A DNA stretch of 24,207 nucleotides from Gammaproteobacteria bacterium (GTDB lineage Bacteria > Pseudomonadota > Gammaproteobacteria > Arenicellales > UBA868). The DNA lies in contig DPVA01000122.1 in NCBI GenBank assembly GCA_003529705.1, positions 1 to 24,207 of the forward strand. The letters run 5' to 3'. Below the pieces are notes generated by a model. That model was not told the origin of the DNA and searched no databases. It saw only the letters and a list, made by a program, of their open reading frames with translations. Within the stretch, counting starts at the first letter, position 1, and each line of letters opens with the position of its first letter. Of the stretch, positions 15,049 through 23,409 are shown piece after piece. The translations under genes and the position numbers were made by a program.

Positions 15049-16101
15049 ATGATCAAAACGACTTGTATCGGGGCCTATCCCAAACCCGGATTTGTCGCGC
15101 TGCCAGACTGGTTTACCACGCCTGACGGCACTGATACCTCCGATCCCACGAAGTGGTGGGCGGATGCCATGGTCGCCATGGGCGAAGACGCCGAGCATAT
15201 TATTACCGCGGGGGTCGCCGAGGTTCTGGCGGATCAGGAGCATGCGGGGATTGATATTCTCACGGACGGTGAGGTGCCGAGGGAAAACTACATTCACTAC
15301 CACTGTAGACACCTTGAGGGAATCGATTTTTCAAATCTGACGGAAAAGACGTTGCGTAACGGCGCTTATGTGGCCCGACTGCCAACGATTCGGCATCCTG
15401 TTCGAGCGAAGGACTTCTTTCTCAGTCACGACTGGCGGAGAGCCCAGAAACTTACCCAGCGCCCGGTGAAAATCACCATGCCTGGCCCAATGACGATTGG
15501 GGATACTACGGCTGACGCGTATTATGATGATCCCAGGCGACGCGGCGCTGATCTTGCCGATGCGCTCAACAGGGAAGTGCTCGATCTTGCTGAAGCGGGA
15601 TGCCGGCATATACAGATCGATGAGCCCCTGTTCGCTCGAAAGCCCGCCGCTGCGCTGGACTTTGGCTTTGAACATTTGGAGCGCGCTTTTCATAAGTGCC
15701 CAACCGATGTGGTTAGAACTGTCCATATGTGCTGTGGATATCCCGATCGACTTGATAGCGCGGACTATCCGAAGGCGGATCGACAGAGTTATATCGACCT
15801 CGCCGGTGTGATCGAAGACGCATCGATAGATGCCATATCCCTTGAGGATGCCCATCGTCATAATGATCTCAAACTGTTGGAGCAGTTTGAGCGCACGACC
15901 GTGATTTTGGGCGTCGTAGCGATCGCTAAAAGTGAGGTAGAACCGGCCGAGACCATTCGTGATCGTCTGCAGATGGCACTGAATCATATTGATTCCGAGC
16001 GACTGATCGCAGCGCCTGATTGTGGTTTAGGGCTTTTGGGTCGAGACCTCGCCCGGCGCAAACTCGTGAACTTGTGCGAGGCGGCCCGGTCCTTTGGTTG
16101 A
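15049..16101 (+). CDS. MetE C-terminal-domain (core methionine synthase-like) methyltransferase
   Basis: The protein belongs to the cobalamin-independent methionine synthase catalytic-domain family, in which zinc activates homocysteine to accept a methyl group. The 350 residues form one TIM-barrel domain, with no N-terminal half as in full MetE (about 750 residues). The zinc ligands are all present: H226 and C228 in VHMCCG, E266 in ISLEDAH, and C325 in APDCGLG. Other family marks are LTDGEVPRENY, MPGPMTIGDTTAD and HIQIDEPLF. The start ATG at 15049 has AAGG 9 nt upstream and is preferred to a TTG at 15025. It follows the permease by 78 nt on the same strand with no hairpin between. The methyl donor is unknown: folate-free methionine synthesis or demethylation of an imported methylated compound are both possible. 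Confidence 0.85.
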   Translation: MIKTTCIGAYPKPGFVALPDWFTTPDGTDTSDPTKWWADAMVAMGEDAEHIITAGVAEVLADQEHAGIDILTDGEVPRENYIHYHCRHLEGIDFSNLTEKTLRNGAYVARLPTIRHPVRAKDFFLSHDWRRAQKLTQRPVKITMPGPMTIGDTTADAYYDDPRRRGADLADALNREVLDLAEAGCRHIQIDEPLFARKPAAALDFGFEHLERAFHKCPTDVVRTVHMCCGYPDRLDSADYPKADRQSYIDLAGVIEDASIDAISLEDAHRHNDLKLLEQFERTTVILGVVAIAKSEVEPAETIRDRLQMALNHIDSERLIAAPDCGLGLLGRDLARRKLVNLCEAARSFG

Positions 16102-16164
16102 TTGTCTAGCTGACTATCGTTTCGCCTGAGGTTCTTTTTCGTGAAATTTCCTAGGCAGTCTTAG

Positions 16165-17760
16165 TTGTTGAGTCTCATTTTGAAGTCATTTTTCGCCACA
16201 TTAATGATGGTTACCGTTTTCCTGGCCACTGCCTGCTCAGACAACTCGAGCACTCCGGTTGAAAAGGATAAAGATCGCGTAATTCCGGCATCAGTTGACC
16301 TTGTTTCCCAAAATGACGCTATCTCTGTATCACTTGACCTAAGACTACGTCTTGATCCCGAGCCTTCGGATCGGAGCAATCAAAGTCGGGGAGAAGGTGC
16401 GCACCTCGCTGAAAAACCGCGTTCAGATCAACTTCTTGACCGCGTCAAGGAAACTTTTTTGGGAGATCTCGACGGGGTGCGTGAGCGTCGGTTCCTGCGG
16501 GTACTGGTGTCTTACGGGCGTACCAACTTCTTCTTTGATGAGGGCATGCCGCGTGGCTTTGAATATGACTTGCTGATGGCGTACGAAAAAGAACTCAATG
16601 CTTCGACTTCGTCCCTTGAGGACCGAATCAAGTTGATCTTTGTGCCAGTCCCGTTTGACCAGTTGTTCGACAAGCTTGCGTTAGGGCAGGGGGATGTTGC
16701 CGCGGCAGGCCTTACCATCACACCCCAGCGGCGCTTGGCCGTGGATTTTACCCGTCCCTATCTGCAAGGGGTGGATGAAGTCATCGTTGGCACTAAGGAC
16801 GGGGAGGGTCTTTCCTCTCTGGAGGATTTGTCGGGACGTACTGTAGTCGCTAGAAAGGGCTCAAGTTATGTTGCGCACCTTCAGGAACTGAACCAACACT
16901 TTTCTGACAAAGGGCTCGCTCCCATCGATATTTCCCTGGCTAAAGAGAAACTCAGTACGGAAGATCTCCTCGAGATGCTCGATGCTGGGGTGATTGAACT
17001 TGTGATCGCAGATAAACACATTGCCACGATCTGGAACACAATGTTGAAAAAGATCCAGATCTATCCGAATCTTGCGGTACATGAGGGCGGAGAAATTGCC
17101 TGGGCCGTTCGGAAGGGTAATCCACAGCTATTGGAGAGTTTGAATCAGTTTGTCGACAGGAACCGCAAAGGCTCGCTTTTGGGGAATATTCTTTTTACCC
17201 GCTATTATCAGAAGAATCGATGGATTACGAATCCACTCTCAGAGGAGGACCGAGAGCGGCTGCGCCATATGCAAAACCTGTTTGAGATTTACGGTCAGGA
17301 GTACGGCATTGACTGGCTAGAACTCGCGGCGCAGGCATATCAGGAGTCAAGGCTTGATCAGTCCGTTGTTAGCAGTGCCGGTGCGATTGGCGTTATGCAG
17401 TTGTTGCCCAGTACTGCGGCGGACAAAAACGTCGGTATCGACAACATCAGTAACCTTGAGAACAATATTCACGCAGGGGCAAAGTACATGGCCTTTTTGC
17501 TTGACCATTATTTTAATGACCCACAGATCGGTCCCACGGACCGGATGGATTTTGCCTGGGCGTCCTACAACGCAGGACCTAACCGGATTCGGCGACTCCG
17601 ACGTCTGGCGAAAGAGCGTGGTTTTGATCCTGACAGATGGTTTGGAAATGTTGAGGTCATTGCGGCAGAAAAGATCGGTCGCGAGACCGTCGATTATGTC
17701 CGCAATATCAATAAGTATTTTGTCGCGTACAAGATGTACTTCGATACGCGGCAGCTCTAG
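16165..17760 (+). CDS. mltF: MltF-like membrane-bound lytic murein transglycosylase (lipoprotein)
   Basis: MltF-type enzymes cut peptidoglycan between MurNAc and GlcNAc, making 1,6-anhydro ends. The 531-residue protein has a lipoprotein signal with lipobox LATAC (C24) followed by Ser-Asp, then a low-complexity linker (25-105). A family 3 solute-binding domain (about 110-345; RVLVSYGRTNFFF, GLTITPQRRLAVDFT) precedes an SLT domain (about 370-515). The SLT domain has the catalytic glutamate E394 in AYQESRLD, then GAIGVMQLLPSTA and ASYNAGPNRIRR. E. coli MltF is 518 residues with the same layout. The start appears to be TTG (16165 or 16168) with no good ribosome-binding site. Starting at the ATGs at 16204/16207 would leave too short a signal peptide. 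The Asp after the lipobox is at +3, not +2, so the Lol inner-membrane signal is not the classic one. It converges on the next gene with 11 nt between. Confidence 0.88.
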   Translation: MLSLILKSFFATLMMVTVFLATACSDNSSTPVEKDKDRVIPASVDLVSQNDAISVSLDLRLRLDPEPSDRSNQSRGEGAHLAEKPRSDQLLDRVKETFLGDLDGVRERRFLRVLVSYGRTNFFFDEGMPRGFEYDLLMAYEKELNASTSSLEDRIKLIFVPVPFDQLFDKLALGQGDVAAAGLTITPQRRLAVDFTRPYLQGVDEVIVGTKDGEGLSSLEDLSGRTVVARKGSSYVAHLQELNQHFSDKGLAPIDISLAKEKLSTEDLLEMLDAGVIELVIADKHIATIWNTMLKKIQIYPNLAVHEGGEIAWAVRKGNPQLLESLNQFVDRNRKGSLLGNILFTRYYQKNRWITNPLSEEDRERLRHMQNLFEIYGQEYGIDWLELAAQAYQESRLDQSVVSSAGAIGVMQLLPSTAADKNVGIDNISNLENNIHAGAKYMAFLLDHYFNDPQIGPTDRMDFAWASYNAGPNRIRRLRRLAKERGFDPDRWFGNVEVIAAEKIGRETVDYVRNINKYFVAYKMYFDTRQL

Positions 17761-17771
17761 AGATTACGCTC

Positions 17772-18791
17772 TCAGTCAGTCGACTGGTCGGTGGCATCCC
17801 AGGGCGGTTTGACGGGCATGAAGTTTTCGTTGATGTTGACCGTTGTGTTGTAGCCAAAAAGACCCTCGAGCCGCACGGTAAACCGAAAGGTAGGGTCGTG
17901 ATCATATTCCGAAGGGAAGTGCACAGCGGGCTCAAGTTCCCAAAACAGCCATTTCTTCTGAGTCATTCTGCGGTAGCGTACTTTCAAAATGGCGTCATAT
18001 AGAGTGAATTCCGGCTTATCACGCAGAAATATCTCGAAATCGTAAGCGATGGCTTCTGATTTTGACCGCTGCAACTTTTCGTACAGACTGAAATACTGGT
18101 CAAGGCACCAACCGTCGTCACATTCACTCGAATTGTTCTCATACCAGCGCAACACGGTCGACGGACGGAAGAAGTAGTCAGAATTGATCAGAAGATCAAA
18201 ATCTGCTTGGCCTCGAAATTCGAATTTGCTTTTGCTGAAGTAATAAAAAGAGTTTGTTAGCCGCGGGAGCCAGGGGCCACCGGTCTTGAATGTTTTGCTC
18301 TGCCGGGCCCGTACATAAGGTTGATAACTCCCGTCCCGACGGCGGATGCCGAGATCGAAGCGGACCTGCTTCAGTGCACTTTCACGTCTGCCCCGTACCT
18401 GCAAACTGATATTCTGCTGGTTATCGTCAAGGTCATCAATTCGACCCTCGTCTTCGTCATCACCAAGAATGAGTTTCAGTCGGTTTTCGGTCCTCGGCAG
18501 AGAAATCCGAGCCCGAATGCCGGGGCTGAGCTTCGTGCCTTCGTTGCCGTCATAGCGCACCCGAACAAATATCCTTAGTCGAGTTTGCTGATCGATCTGA
18601 CTCGCCTGACTGTTTGAGAAAAAACCGTCAACTTGGTTGGCCGTTTCCAGCACCCACTTGGACCAGTCATCGTGGATCTCGTCGACGAGACTGTCTTCAC
18701 CTTCTTGCTCATCCGCAATGGCCAGCACGGAAAAGATGAGGCCGAGACACAGTATCAGCAGCCGCAACGGATTCTTGAAGATAACAAGCAC
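17772..18791 (-). CDS. exported protein of unknown function, probably outer-membrane associated
   Basis: I do not recognise a named family. The 339-residue product has a signal peptide (NPLRLLILCLGLIFSVLAIA, then DEQEGED) and no later hydrophobic helix. From about residue 70 it has many short alternating polar/aromatic strands, for example RLRIFVRVRYDG, QVRFDLGIRRRDG and FRFTVRLEGLFGYNTTV. This would fit a beta-rich or barrel protein. An acidic run GDDEDEGRIDDLDDNQQN (about 110-127) may be a loop or calcium site. There is one Cys pair (SSECDDGWCLD). The start is GTG at 18791 with a weak ribosome-binding site. It is the third gene after the MscS-family channel on the same strand, 39 nt after its neighbour, so it is probably in that operon. 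Confidence 0.75.
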   Translation of the reverse strand: MLVIFKNPLRLLILCLGLIFSVLAIADEQEGEDSLVDEIHDDWSKWVLETANQVDGFFSNSQASQIDQQTRLRIFVRVRYDGNEGTKLSPGIRARISLPRTENRLKLILGDDEDEGRIDDLDDNQQNISLQVRGRRESALKQVRFDLGIRRRDGSYQPYVRARQSKTFKTGGPWLPRLTNSFYYFSKSKFEFRGQADFDLLINSDYFFRPSTVLRWYENNSSECDDGWCLDQYFSLYEKLQRSKSEAIAYDFEIFLRDKPEFTLYDAILKVRYRRMTQKKWLFWELEPAVHFPSEYDHDPTFRFTVRLEGLFGYNTTVNINENFMPVKPPWDATDQSTD

Positions 18792-18830
18792 GGTCAGTGT
18801 TGTTCAGTCTGACTGATTTCTACGGATTGC

Positions 18831-19202
18831 TTATTCAAGGTCAAACAGCCAGTTGCCATCGACTTTGCAGAATCCATAACTCGACAGAGAGGTTTCACCC
18901 TTGCTGGTTGTTTCAAGGTTCATCTTGCGGCATGAAAGCCCGCGCTTCTGGTAATCCTCAGTTACCGTCCAGATGCTGGTCAGACGCATGTCTGTTGTCT
19001 GCCAGAACACCGGTGTATTGATTTCGGCGGTATCCAGTGTAGCGTTTATTTCATTGAGCAGGGTGTCGAGTTCAGCACCGGCCAGTGATGCCAGAGGGGA
19101 ATCGCGAAGAAACAAAGAGTTCTGTGCTGTCGCAGCTGGGGTGCTGGAAATCAGCAGTATCGCCAGCAGACTGTATGTGATTGCTTTGAAGTGCATCATC
19201 AT
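18831..19202 (-). CDS. small periplasmic protein, surface-antigen-domain-like
   Basis: This 123-residue protein has a signal peptide (HFKAITYSLLAILLISSTPA, with cleavage probably after ATA) and no other membrane segment. The C-terminal half (RLTSIWTVTEDYQKRGLSCR, then SYGFCKVDGNWLF) resembles the small beta-sheet domain of 17-kDa surface-antigen-type proteins, where two Cys flank a short loop before a GxW motif. That likeness is from pattern memory only. Its ATG overlaps the MscS-family stop codon by 4 nt (ATGA), so the two are translationally coupled. Function unknown, but co-expression with the channel is well supported. Confidence 0.72.
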   Translation of the reverse strand: MMMHFKAITYSLLAILLISSTPAATAQNSLFLRDSPLASLAGAELDTLLNEINATLDTAEINTPVFWQTTDMRLTSIWTVTEDYQKRGLSCRKMNLETTSKGETSLSSYGFCKVDGNWLFDLE

Positions 19203-21451
19203 CGGTCATCTCCGGATGCCGACGGGGCGTCATTAGCCGTTTCCTGAGCAGCCGCTCCGGCGGCTGCCAGGGTTGGGGTAATTGCTTCCACCACAACCCG
19301 TTTTGGAGCAAATTTAATTCCCGCCTCCGAAAACGCTGCCTGGATATTGGCGTAGGCAACCCGCCGAAGTGCCCACTGATTGCCGGGTTTTGCGGAAAAT
19401 TTACACCTTACGACGAACGCAGAGTCATCCATCCGGTTAACACCCTGAGATTTGAGCGGATCAAGAAACTGTGGACCATGTTCTGGGTCTTCTAACATTT
19501 TCTGCCCGACCTTTTTGATGAGTTTCCGTACTTTTTCCACGTCTTCTTCGAAGGGGATCCGCAGTTCGAATTTCATGATCACCCAGTCGCGACTGAAATT
19601 GGTCAGGGTCTTAATCTGGCTGTAGGGAATGGTGTGGATCGGCCCGTTGTGATGGCGCAATTGCATCGAGCGAACCGAGATCTGCTCGACGGTGCCGGTA
19701 TTGCCACCAACATCGATGTATTCCCCTTTACGAAAAGCATCGTCTACTAGGAAAAATATCCCGGAGATAATGTCTGACACCAGAGTCTGCGCGCCGAATC
19801 CGATTGCGAGTCCAAGCACGCTGGCCGCGGCAATAAGCGGTCCGATACTCACCCCCAGGCTTGCTAGGACAATCATCGCCGCAACGGTGAGAATGGAGAC
19901 CAGCAGAAATCCTCGCAGCAGCGGCAGAATGGTAGCGATTCGAGAAAGGCCCTGACCTCCCGGGTCACCGCCGATCTCCTCCGAGTCCTCCCCCGTACCT
20001 GCCGTCTGGCTAGAAGCCCACCTTGATACAAATACAATCGCTATATGAGCAACAAGGATCGTTATAAGGATCTGTCCTGCGGCAGCGCCCACCCTCTCGC
20101 CCAGACTCGATTGCATCAATGCCACGAGGTCAACATTCCAGAACTTGCCTAGGATTACCAGTCCAAAAAGGAGAATTACGATACGCACGGTCTGAACAAT
20201 CCCATCCCGTCCACTCTGGCCGTTGGACCGATTTCGGGTTTCAGAGGAATACGAGACACCCCATTCCCTTATCAATGGTCCAACACTGCCCAAGAGTAGA
20301 GGGTACGCGATCAGAACCAAAAGTATTGTTTTCAGTACTGATCCCAGCACTCCCTCCTGTTGTAGCCCTATTGCACTTACCACACCGATCACTGTGATAA
20401 GAACTACGAAAACCGTTCCAAATACCGGCCACAAATTGGCAATCATCCGTCGCATGATGCCAGCGGGTTTACCGGAAAGAAGTAAAGCCCCGACAGGCCT
20501 CCGAACCAGCCACATCACGACAATGATGAGGAGCATAAGTGTAATGCCGCCGGATGAGTTTAAGGCCCTGACCATTGGGTCGGTGGCACCACCCGGGGCG
20601 ATTGCCTGAAGATAGTTTGAGAAAAAGAACAGCGCAGCGCCTAAGATGACAATTATTGAGAGTCTCGAACTCAGAAGCCTGGAATCCCCATCACTAAGTG
20701 GAGTAAGTCGTGACTCCGGTCTATGAGGGGAGAAAACAAAATTAATTACCTTTTTTACCGTCCAGGCAGTCAAGATTGCAGCAAGTATGCCTACGATGAG
20801 CAGTCGATTCGGCTCGTAACCCTGGTAAACTGCCAAAAATGCGATGTAGCTGGCCAACACGAATACGACCGGAGTTAAAAGATCATAAAGAAGCAACAGG
20901 AAGCGCCGGGCAAGCCGTTCGGGAAAACTGATTCCGTCTGTCGTTTGCTGCAGTGATTCAGGGATTTGCCGACTGAGATGATTCATCAACCTCTGAGCGA
21001 TCCACCCGACAAGCAGCAGGGCCGCAAGTGTCAATACAACCAGGAAGATAAAACCTGACGTTCGGCCCGGCGGGATCATTGCTTGCCCTATTACTCCCGG
21101 TACTTGCAAAATCGTCGACAGGGTTTTTCGGTTTCCTGCGATGCCGTTCCTGAGCCGATCTGAAATCTGGTCGACCGCCTTGAGAATGGAGCTGTCTTCC
21201 GCTGTTTTGATGCTCGTGGTTTCGGTCTGCAAGAGACCCCAAACGATGTTGCGAACCTGCTCATCACTAAGTCTTGCGAGCAGTTCCTTTCTTGCCTCAG
21301 CGCTCAAGTTTTGGTCAAGAACGGCTTCCGGCTCGGTTGTTGATACCCCTTGGGCAAAGGCCGACGAAGGACTGAGGATCTCCCCAGATGACAGCAGGAG
21401 CACGGGAGCGATCACAAGTGAACTCAGTAGGCGGATGAAAATGTTTCTCAT
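19199..21451 (-). CDS. large MscS-family mechanosensitive channel (YbiO-like layout)
   Basis: MscS channels open under membrane tension to release solutes during osmotic downshock. The 750-residue protein has a signal peptide ending SSAFAQ, a soluble periplasmic stretch (about 35-125), roughly ten hydrophobic segments, and then the MscS core. The pore helix is SVLGLAIGFGAQTLVSDIIS (544-563), with the Gly/Ala packing and the Q-T-L-V-x-D-I-I signature. The beta domain (about 570-622) contains GEYIDVGGNTGTVEQISVRS, and an alpha/beta vestibule runs to about 730. The length and layout resemble E. coli YbiO (741 residues) rather than the 286-residue MscS. The ATG at 21451 has GAGGAG 5 nt upstream. 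It heads a three-gene operon with two exported proteins. No nearby gene points to a particular solute. Confidence 0.92.
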   Translation of the reverse strand: MRNIFIRLLSSLVIAPVLLLSSGEILSPSSAFAQGVSTTEPEAVLDQNLSAEARKELLARLSDEQVRNIVWGLLQTETTSIKTAEDSSILKAVDQISDRLRNGIAGNRKTLSTILQVPGVIGQAMIPPGRTSGFIFLVVLTLAALLLVGWIAQRLMNHLSRQIPESLQQTTDGISFPERLARRFLLLLYDLLTPVVFVLASYIAFLAVYQGYEPNRLLIVGILAAILTAWTVKKVINFVFSPHRPESRLTPLSDGDSRLLSSRLSIIVILGAALFFFSNYLQAIAPGGATDPMVRALNSSGGITLMLLIIVVMWLVRRPVGALLLSGKPAGIMRRMIANLWPVFGTVFVVLITVIGVVSAIGLQQEGVLGSVLKTILLVLIAYPLLLGSVGPLIREWGVSYSSETRNRSNGQSGRDGIVQTVRIVILLFGLVILGKFWNVDLVALMQSSLGERVGAAAGQILITILVAHIAIVFVSRWASSQTAGTGEDSEEIGGDPGGQGLSRIATILPLLRGFLLVSILTVAAMIVLASLGVSIGPLIAAASVLGLAIGFGAQTLVSDIISGIFFLVDDAFRKGEYIDVGGNTGTVEQISVRSMQLRHHNGPIHTIPYSQIKTLTNFSRDWVIMKFELRIPFEEDVEKVRKLIKKVGQKMLEDPEHGPQFLDPLKSQGVNRMDDSAFVVRCKFSAKPGNQWALRRVAYANIQAAFSEAGIKFAPKRVVVEAITPTLAAAGAAAQETANDAPSASGDDR

Positions 21452-21736
21452 AAAATCTCCTCGGCGACCCGTCTATTTTAAGAGGATTATTGGGCTAATG
21501 CCTGTGGGAGCGGACGTGGTTGGCTCTGCGTGATCCGCAATCCTATTTCTATTTTGCCACGAGTCCGGTATTTTCGAGGCTTAGATGTCCGTATTCAAGT
21601 CGTGGTTTCCTAATTCATCGTAGGATTTATCTTGTCTAGCAACGATAATCACGTTAACCTTTTCGGGTTAACAGTGGCCGATTCTGGAAAGTGCGCTCTT
21701 GTCGGAGCCAACAATTCATTAGAACTGGGAGGAGTT
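21452..21736. other. intergenic region between the MscS-family gene and the outer-membrane protein gene
   Basis: With the short ORF downstream this leaves 391 bp between annotated long genes. Promoters for both divergent directions should lie here. A TAAAAT (minus strand, 21480-21475) could be the channel gene -10, but no -35 matches. The only clear structure is the inverted repeat at 21653-21672. No RNA gene recognised. Confidence 0.5.
21653..21672. repeat. 7-bp perfect inverted repeat, possible operator
   Basis: GTTAACC (21653-21659) and GGTTAAC (21666-21672) flank a six-base spacer. No T-run follows on either strand, so a terminator is unlikely. Lying about 65 bases before the short ORF start, it would fit a dimeric repressor or activator site. 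Confidence 0.35.
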
Positions 21737-21790
21737 ATGAAAATTTCCCACTTAAGGTTTGACGCTGAGGTTCTGTATGAAGGCGATTGA
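21737..21790 (+). CDS. possible 17-residue leader peptide or small protein
   Basis: ATG at 21737 is preceded by GGGAGGAG with ideal spacing. The frame encodes MKISHLRFDAEVLYEGD and ends TGA at 21788-21790. The outer-membrane protein gene starts 52 nt later with its own AGGAG. This may be a leader peptide, a small protein, or the remnant 5' end of a lost gene. No repeated regulatory codon is obvious. Confidence 0.3.
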   Translation: MKISHLRFDAEVLYEGD

Positions 21791-21842
21791 GTCCGGGTGG
21801 TGCGTTCCAGAATCTAGTGATGAACCGAAAAGGAGAGGTTAC

Positions 21843-22655
21843 GTGAGCGGGGAGCGAGGCTGGCCTTGCAAGGTGGCTGTGGGCATAGTGATGCTTCTGG
21901 TTTGCGCACTTACGGGTAAGGCCGACGAATCTAGTACAGCCGATCTTGCCAAAGCCGCACAAAACCCCCTGGCGTCAATGATTAGTTTGCCGTTTCAGAA
22001 CAATACCAATACCAATTATGGGCCTGAAGAAAAAACCCAGAATATCCTGAACATTCAGCCGGTTTGGCCTATCGAATGGAACGATAACTGGAACTTTATT
22101 ACCCGTACCATCATACCGGTGGAGTCCCGGCCAGGAATGATGGCTGGGGATTCCCGCAAGAATGGCATTGGTGATATTTCTTTTACCGGATTTTTCTCTC
22201 CCAAAGAAAGCGGAAAATGGATTTGGGGGGCGGGCCCCGTTGCCCTTCTGCCAACTGGCAGTGATGATCTGACCCAAGACAAATGGGGTCTTGGCCCGAG
22301 TGCTGTGGTGCTGACCATGAATGGCCCATGGGTTTACGGCGGCCTCATCAGCAACATCTGGTCAGTCTCAGGATCCGGTACCTCAGATATCAATCTGATG
22401 ACGTTACAGCCATTTATAAATTACAACCTGCCGGGAGGTCGATATCTCACCAGTTCTCCTGTGATCACGGCGAATTGGGAGAAGGATAGCGGTGAGCGAT
22501 GGATCGTGCCGATGGGCCTAGGCTACGGCAAGATCTTCAAACTTGGAAAGGCTCCCGTCAATGGGCAGATCAGCCTTTATCGCAACGTTGAAGTGCCGAC
22601 TAACGGGTCCGATTGGCAGTTGCGCCTGCAACTGCAGTTTATGTTCCCGAAATAG
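21843..22655 (+). CDS. outer-membrane beta-barrel protein of the 'neuromedin U'/transporter-annotated family
   Basis: This 270-residue exported protein resembles the bacterial family often labelled neuromedin U or putative transporter: ADLAKAAQNPLASMISLPFQ right after the signal peptide, then NYGPEEKTQNILNIQPVWPI, GDISFTGFFSPKESGKWIWG, PFINYNLPGGRYLTSSPVI and a C-terminal strand WQLRLQLQFMFPK. Short amphipathic strands and a near-terminal Phe fit an outer-membrane barrel. The frame extends upstream to 21759, but the GTG at 21843 has AGGAG close by and starts a normal signal peptide (VAVGIVMLLVCALTGKA). The true substrate of the family is unknown, and the neuromedin name is not functional information. 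It converges on the next gene 15 nt on. Confidence 0.85.
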   Translation: MSGERGWPCKVAVGIVMLLVCALTGKADESSTADLAKAAQNPLASMISLPFQNNTNTNYGPEEKTQNILNIQPVWPIEWNDNWNFITRTIIPVESRPGMMAGDSRKNGIGDISFTGFFSPKESGKWIWGAGPVALLPTGSDDLTQDKWGLGPSAVVLTMNGPWVYGGLISNIWSVSGSGTSDINLMTLQPFINYNLPGGRYLTSSPVITANWEKDSGERWIVPMGLGYGKIFKLGKAPVNGQISLYRNVEVPTNGSDWQLRLQLQFMFPK

Positions 22656-22670
22656 AAAACACAGGCCCTG

Positions 22671-23252
22671 TTACCCGGCCTTCTGAATCGTCGCGAATGC
22701 ACCTAGGGCCTCGACCACTTCTGTGAGCGACGGCGTGGATCGTTCCATCGGATCCGCATATACGCCACAAACCAGCGCGGTAACCTGAGGCTGGTCAGAG
22801 GGAGCTAGCCGGAGGTGGTGATTAAGATTTTGCGGGCCCCCTTCATTGAATGCAAGCCACCAGTGCGAACCAACCCCGATGTTGAATGATGATGCGATCA
22901 TTGTCCCCAGGCGCGCGGTTTGTTCCTTGCGGCGAAACTGCTTTGTCACGGTGAAGGTTGCAGGCAAGATGTTGGTAGGTGATTTCATTTCTGCGCGCGG
23001 ACGCTTCATAGAAAAATAACAGTATGGGTCATAGGTATGCTCAATTCGGCTCAGCAGTTTTCCATGCTGGAAATACACACGCGATTTGCCGGCTGTAACC
23101 GAGAGCAACTGATGGACAGTTACGGTCGAGTTGACCGGTATCTTCGCAGGGGCGCCGCCGACCGATACAGCGAGTGAGAATGCCAGTACCGGGAACGCTG
23201 CTACACTGAAAATTAAGCTACTGGCAACAGTAATGACTTTTTCTACGAGCAT
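22671..23252 (-). CDS. exported protein of unknown function
   Basis: The 193-residue product has an N-terminal signal (VITVASSLIFSVAAFPVLAF) and no further membrane helix. The middle (TVHQLLSVTAGKSRVYFQHG, then YDPYCYF) suggests a family of small periplasmic proteins with the pattern of a basal strand, an RVxxQxG turn and a Y-x-P-x-C element. I cannot name that family with confidence. The C-terminus (SLTEVVEALGAFATIQ) is helical. The ATG at 23252 has no strong ribosome-binding site. It diverges from the DUF1254 gene and converges with the outer-membrane protein gene, so it is probably transcribed alone. Confidence 0.65.
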   Translation of the reverse strand: MLVEKVITVASSLIFSVAAFPVLAFSLAVSVGGAPAKIPVNSTVTVHQLLSVTAGKSRVYFQHGKLLSRIEHTYDPYCYFSMKRPRAEMKSPTNILPATFTVTKQFRRKEQTARLGTMIASSFNIGVGSHWWLAFNEGGPQNLNHHLRLAPSDQPQVTALVCGVYADPMERSTPSLTEVVEALGAFATIQKAG

Positions 23253-23329
23253 GTTGTTTATGCGCTGCTATGCAGATCAGGAGAGTACCCAAGATGATCT
23301 TATAATAACGAAGGAGATAGTAAATCCCC

Positions 23330-23407
23330 GTGAATCGCTTGCTCACGGAAATTGGGCTTGCTGATTGGTGGAGTCAAATGAAAGAAAGGTTTGCAATGGA
23401 GACTTAA
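23330..23407 (+). CDS. possible 25-residue small ORF ahead of the DUF1254 gene
   Basis: GTG at 23330 opens a frame encoding MNRLLTEIGLADWWSQMK and seven more residues, ending TAA at 23405-23407, 2 nt before the next ATG. AAGGAG (23311-23316) is 13 nt upstream, further than ideal. The Shine-Dalgarno of the next gene lies inside this frame, so translation here would couple to it. A TATAAT lies at 23301-23306. Confidence 0.3.
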   Translation: MNRLLTEIGLADWWSQMKERFAMET

Positions 23408-23409
23408 GT

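Noticed and set aside
14630..15052. 140-codon plus-strand frame overlapping the permease tail
   Set aside because: It is out of frame with the repeat-bearing tail. The synonymous substitutions between the two repeats show that the permease frame is the one under selection.
22656..22670. Terminator between the convergent outer-membrane protein and unknown exported protein genes
   Set aside because: The short ACAGG/CCTGT match has a one-base loop and no T-run.
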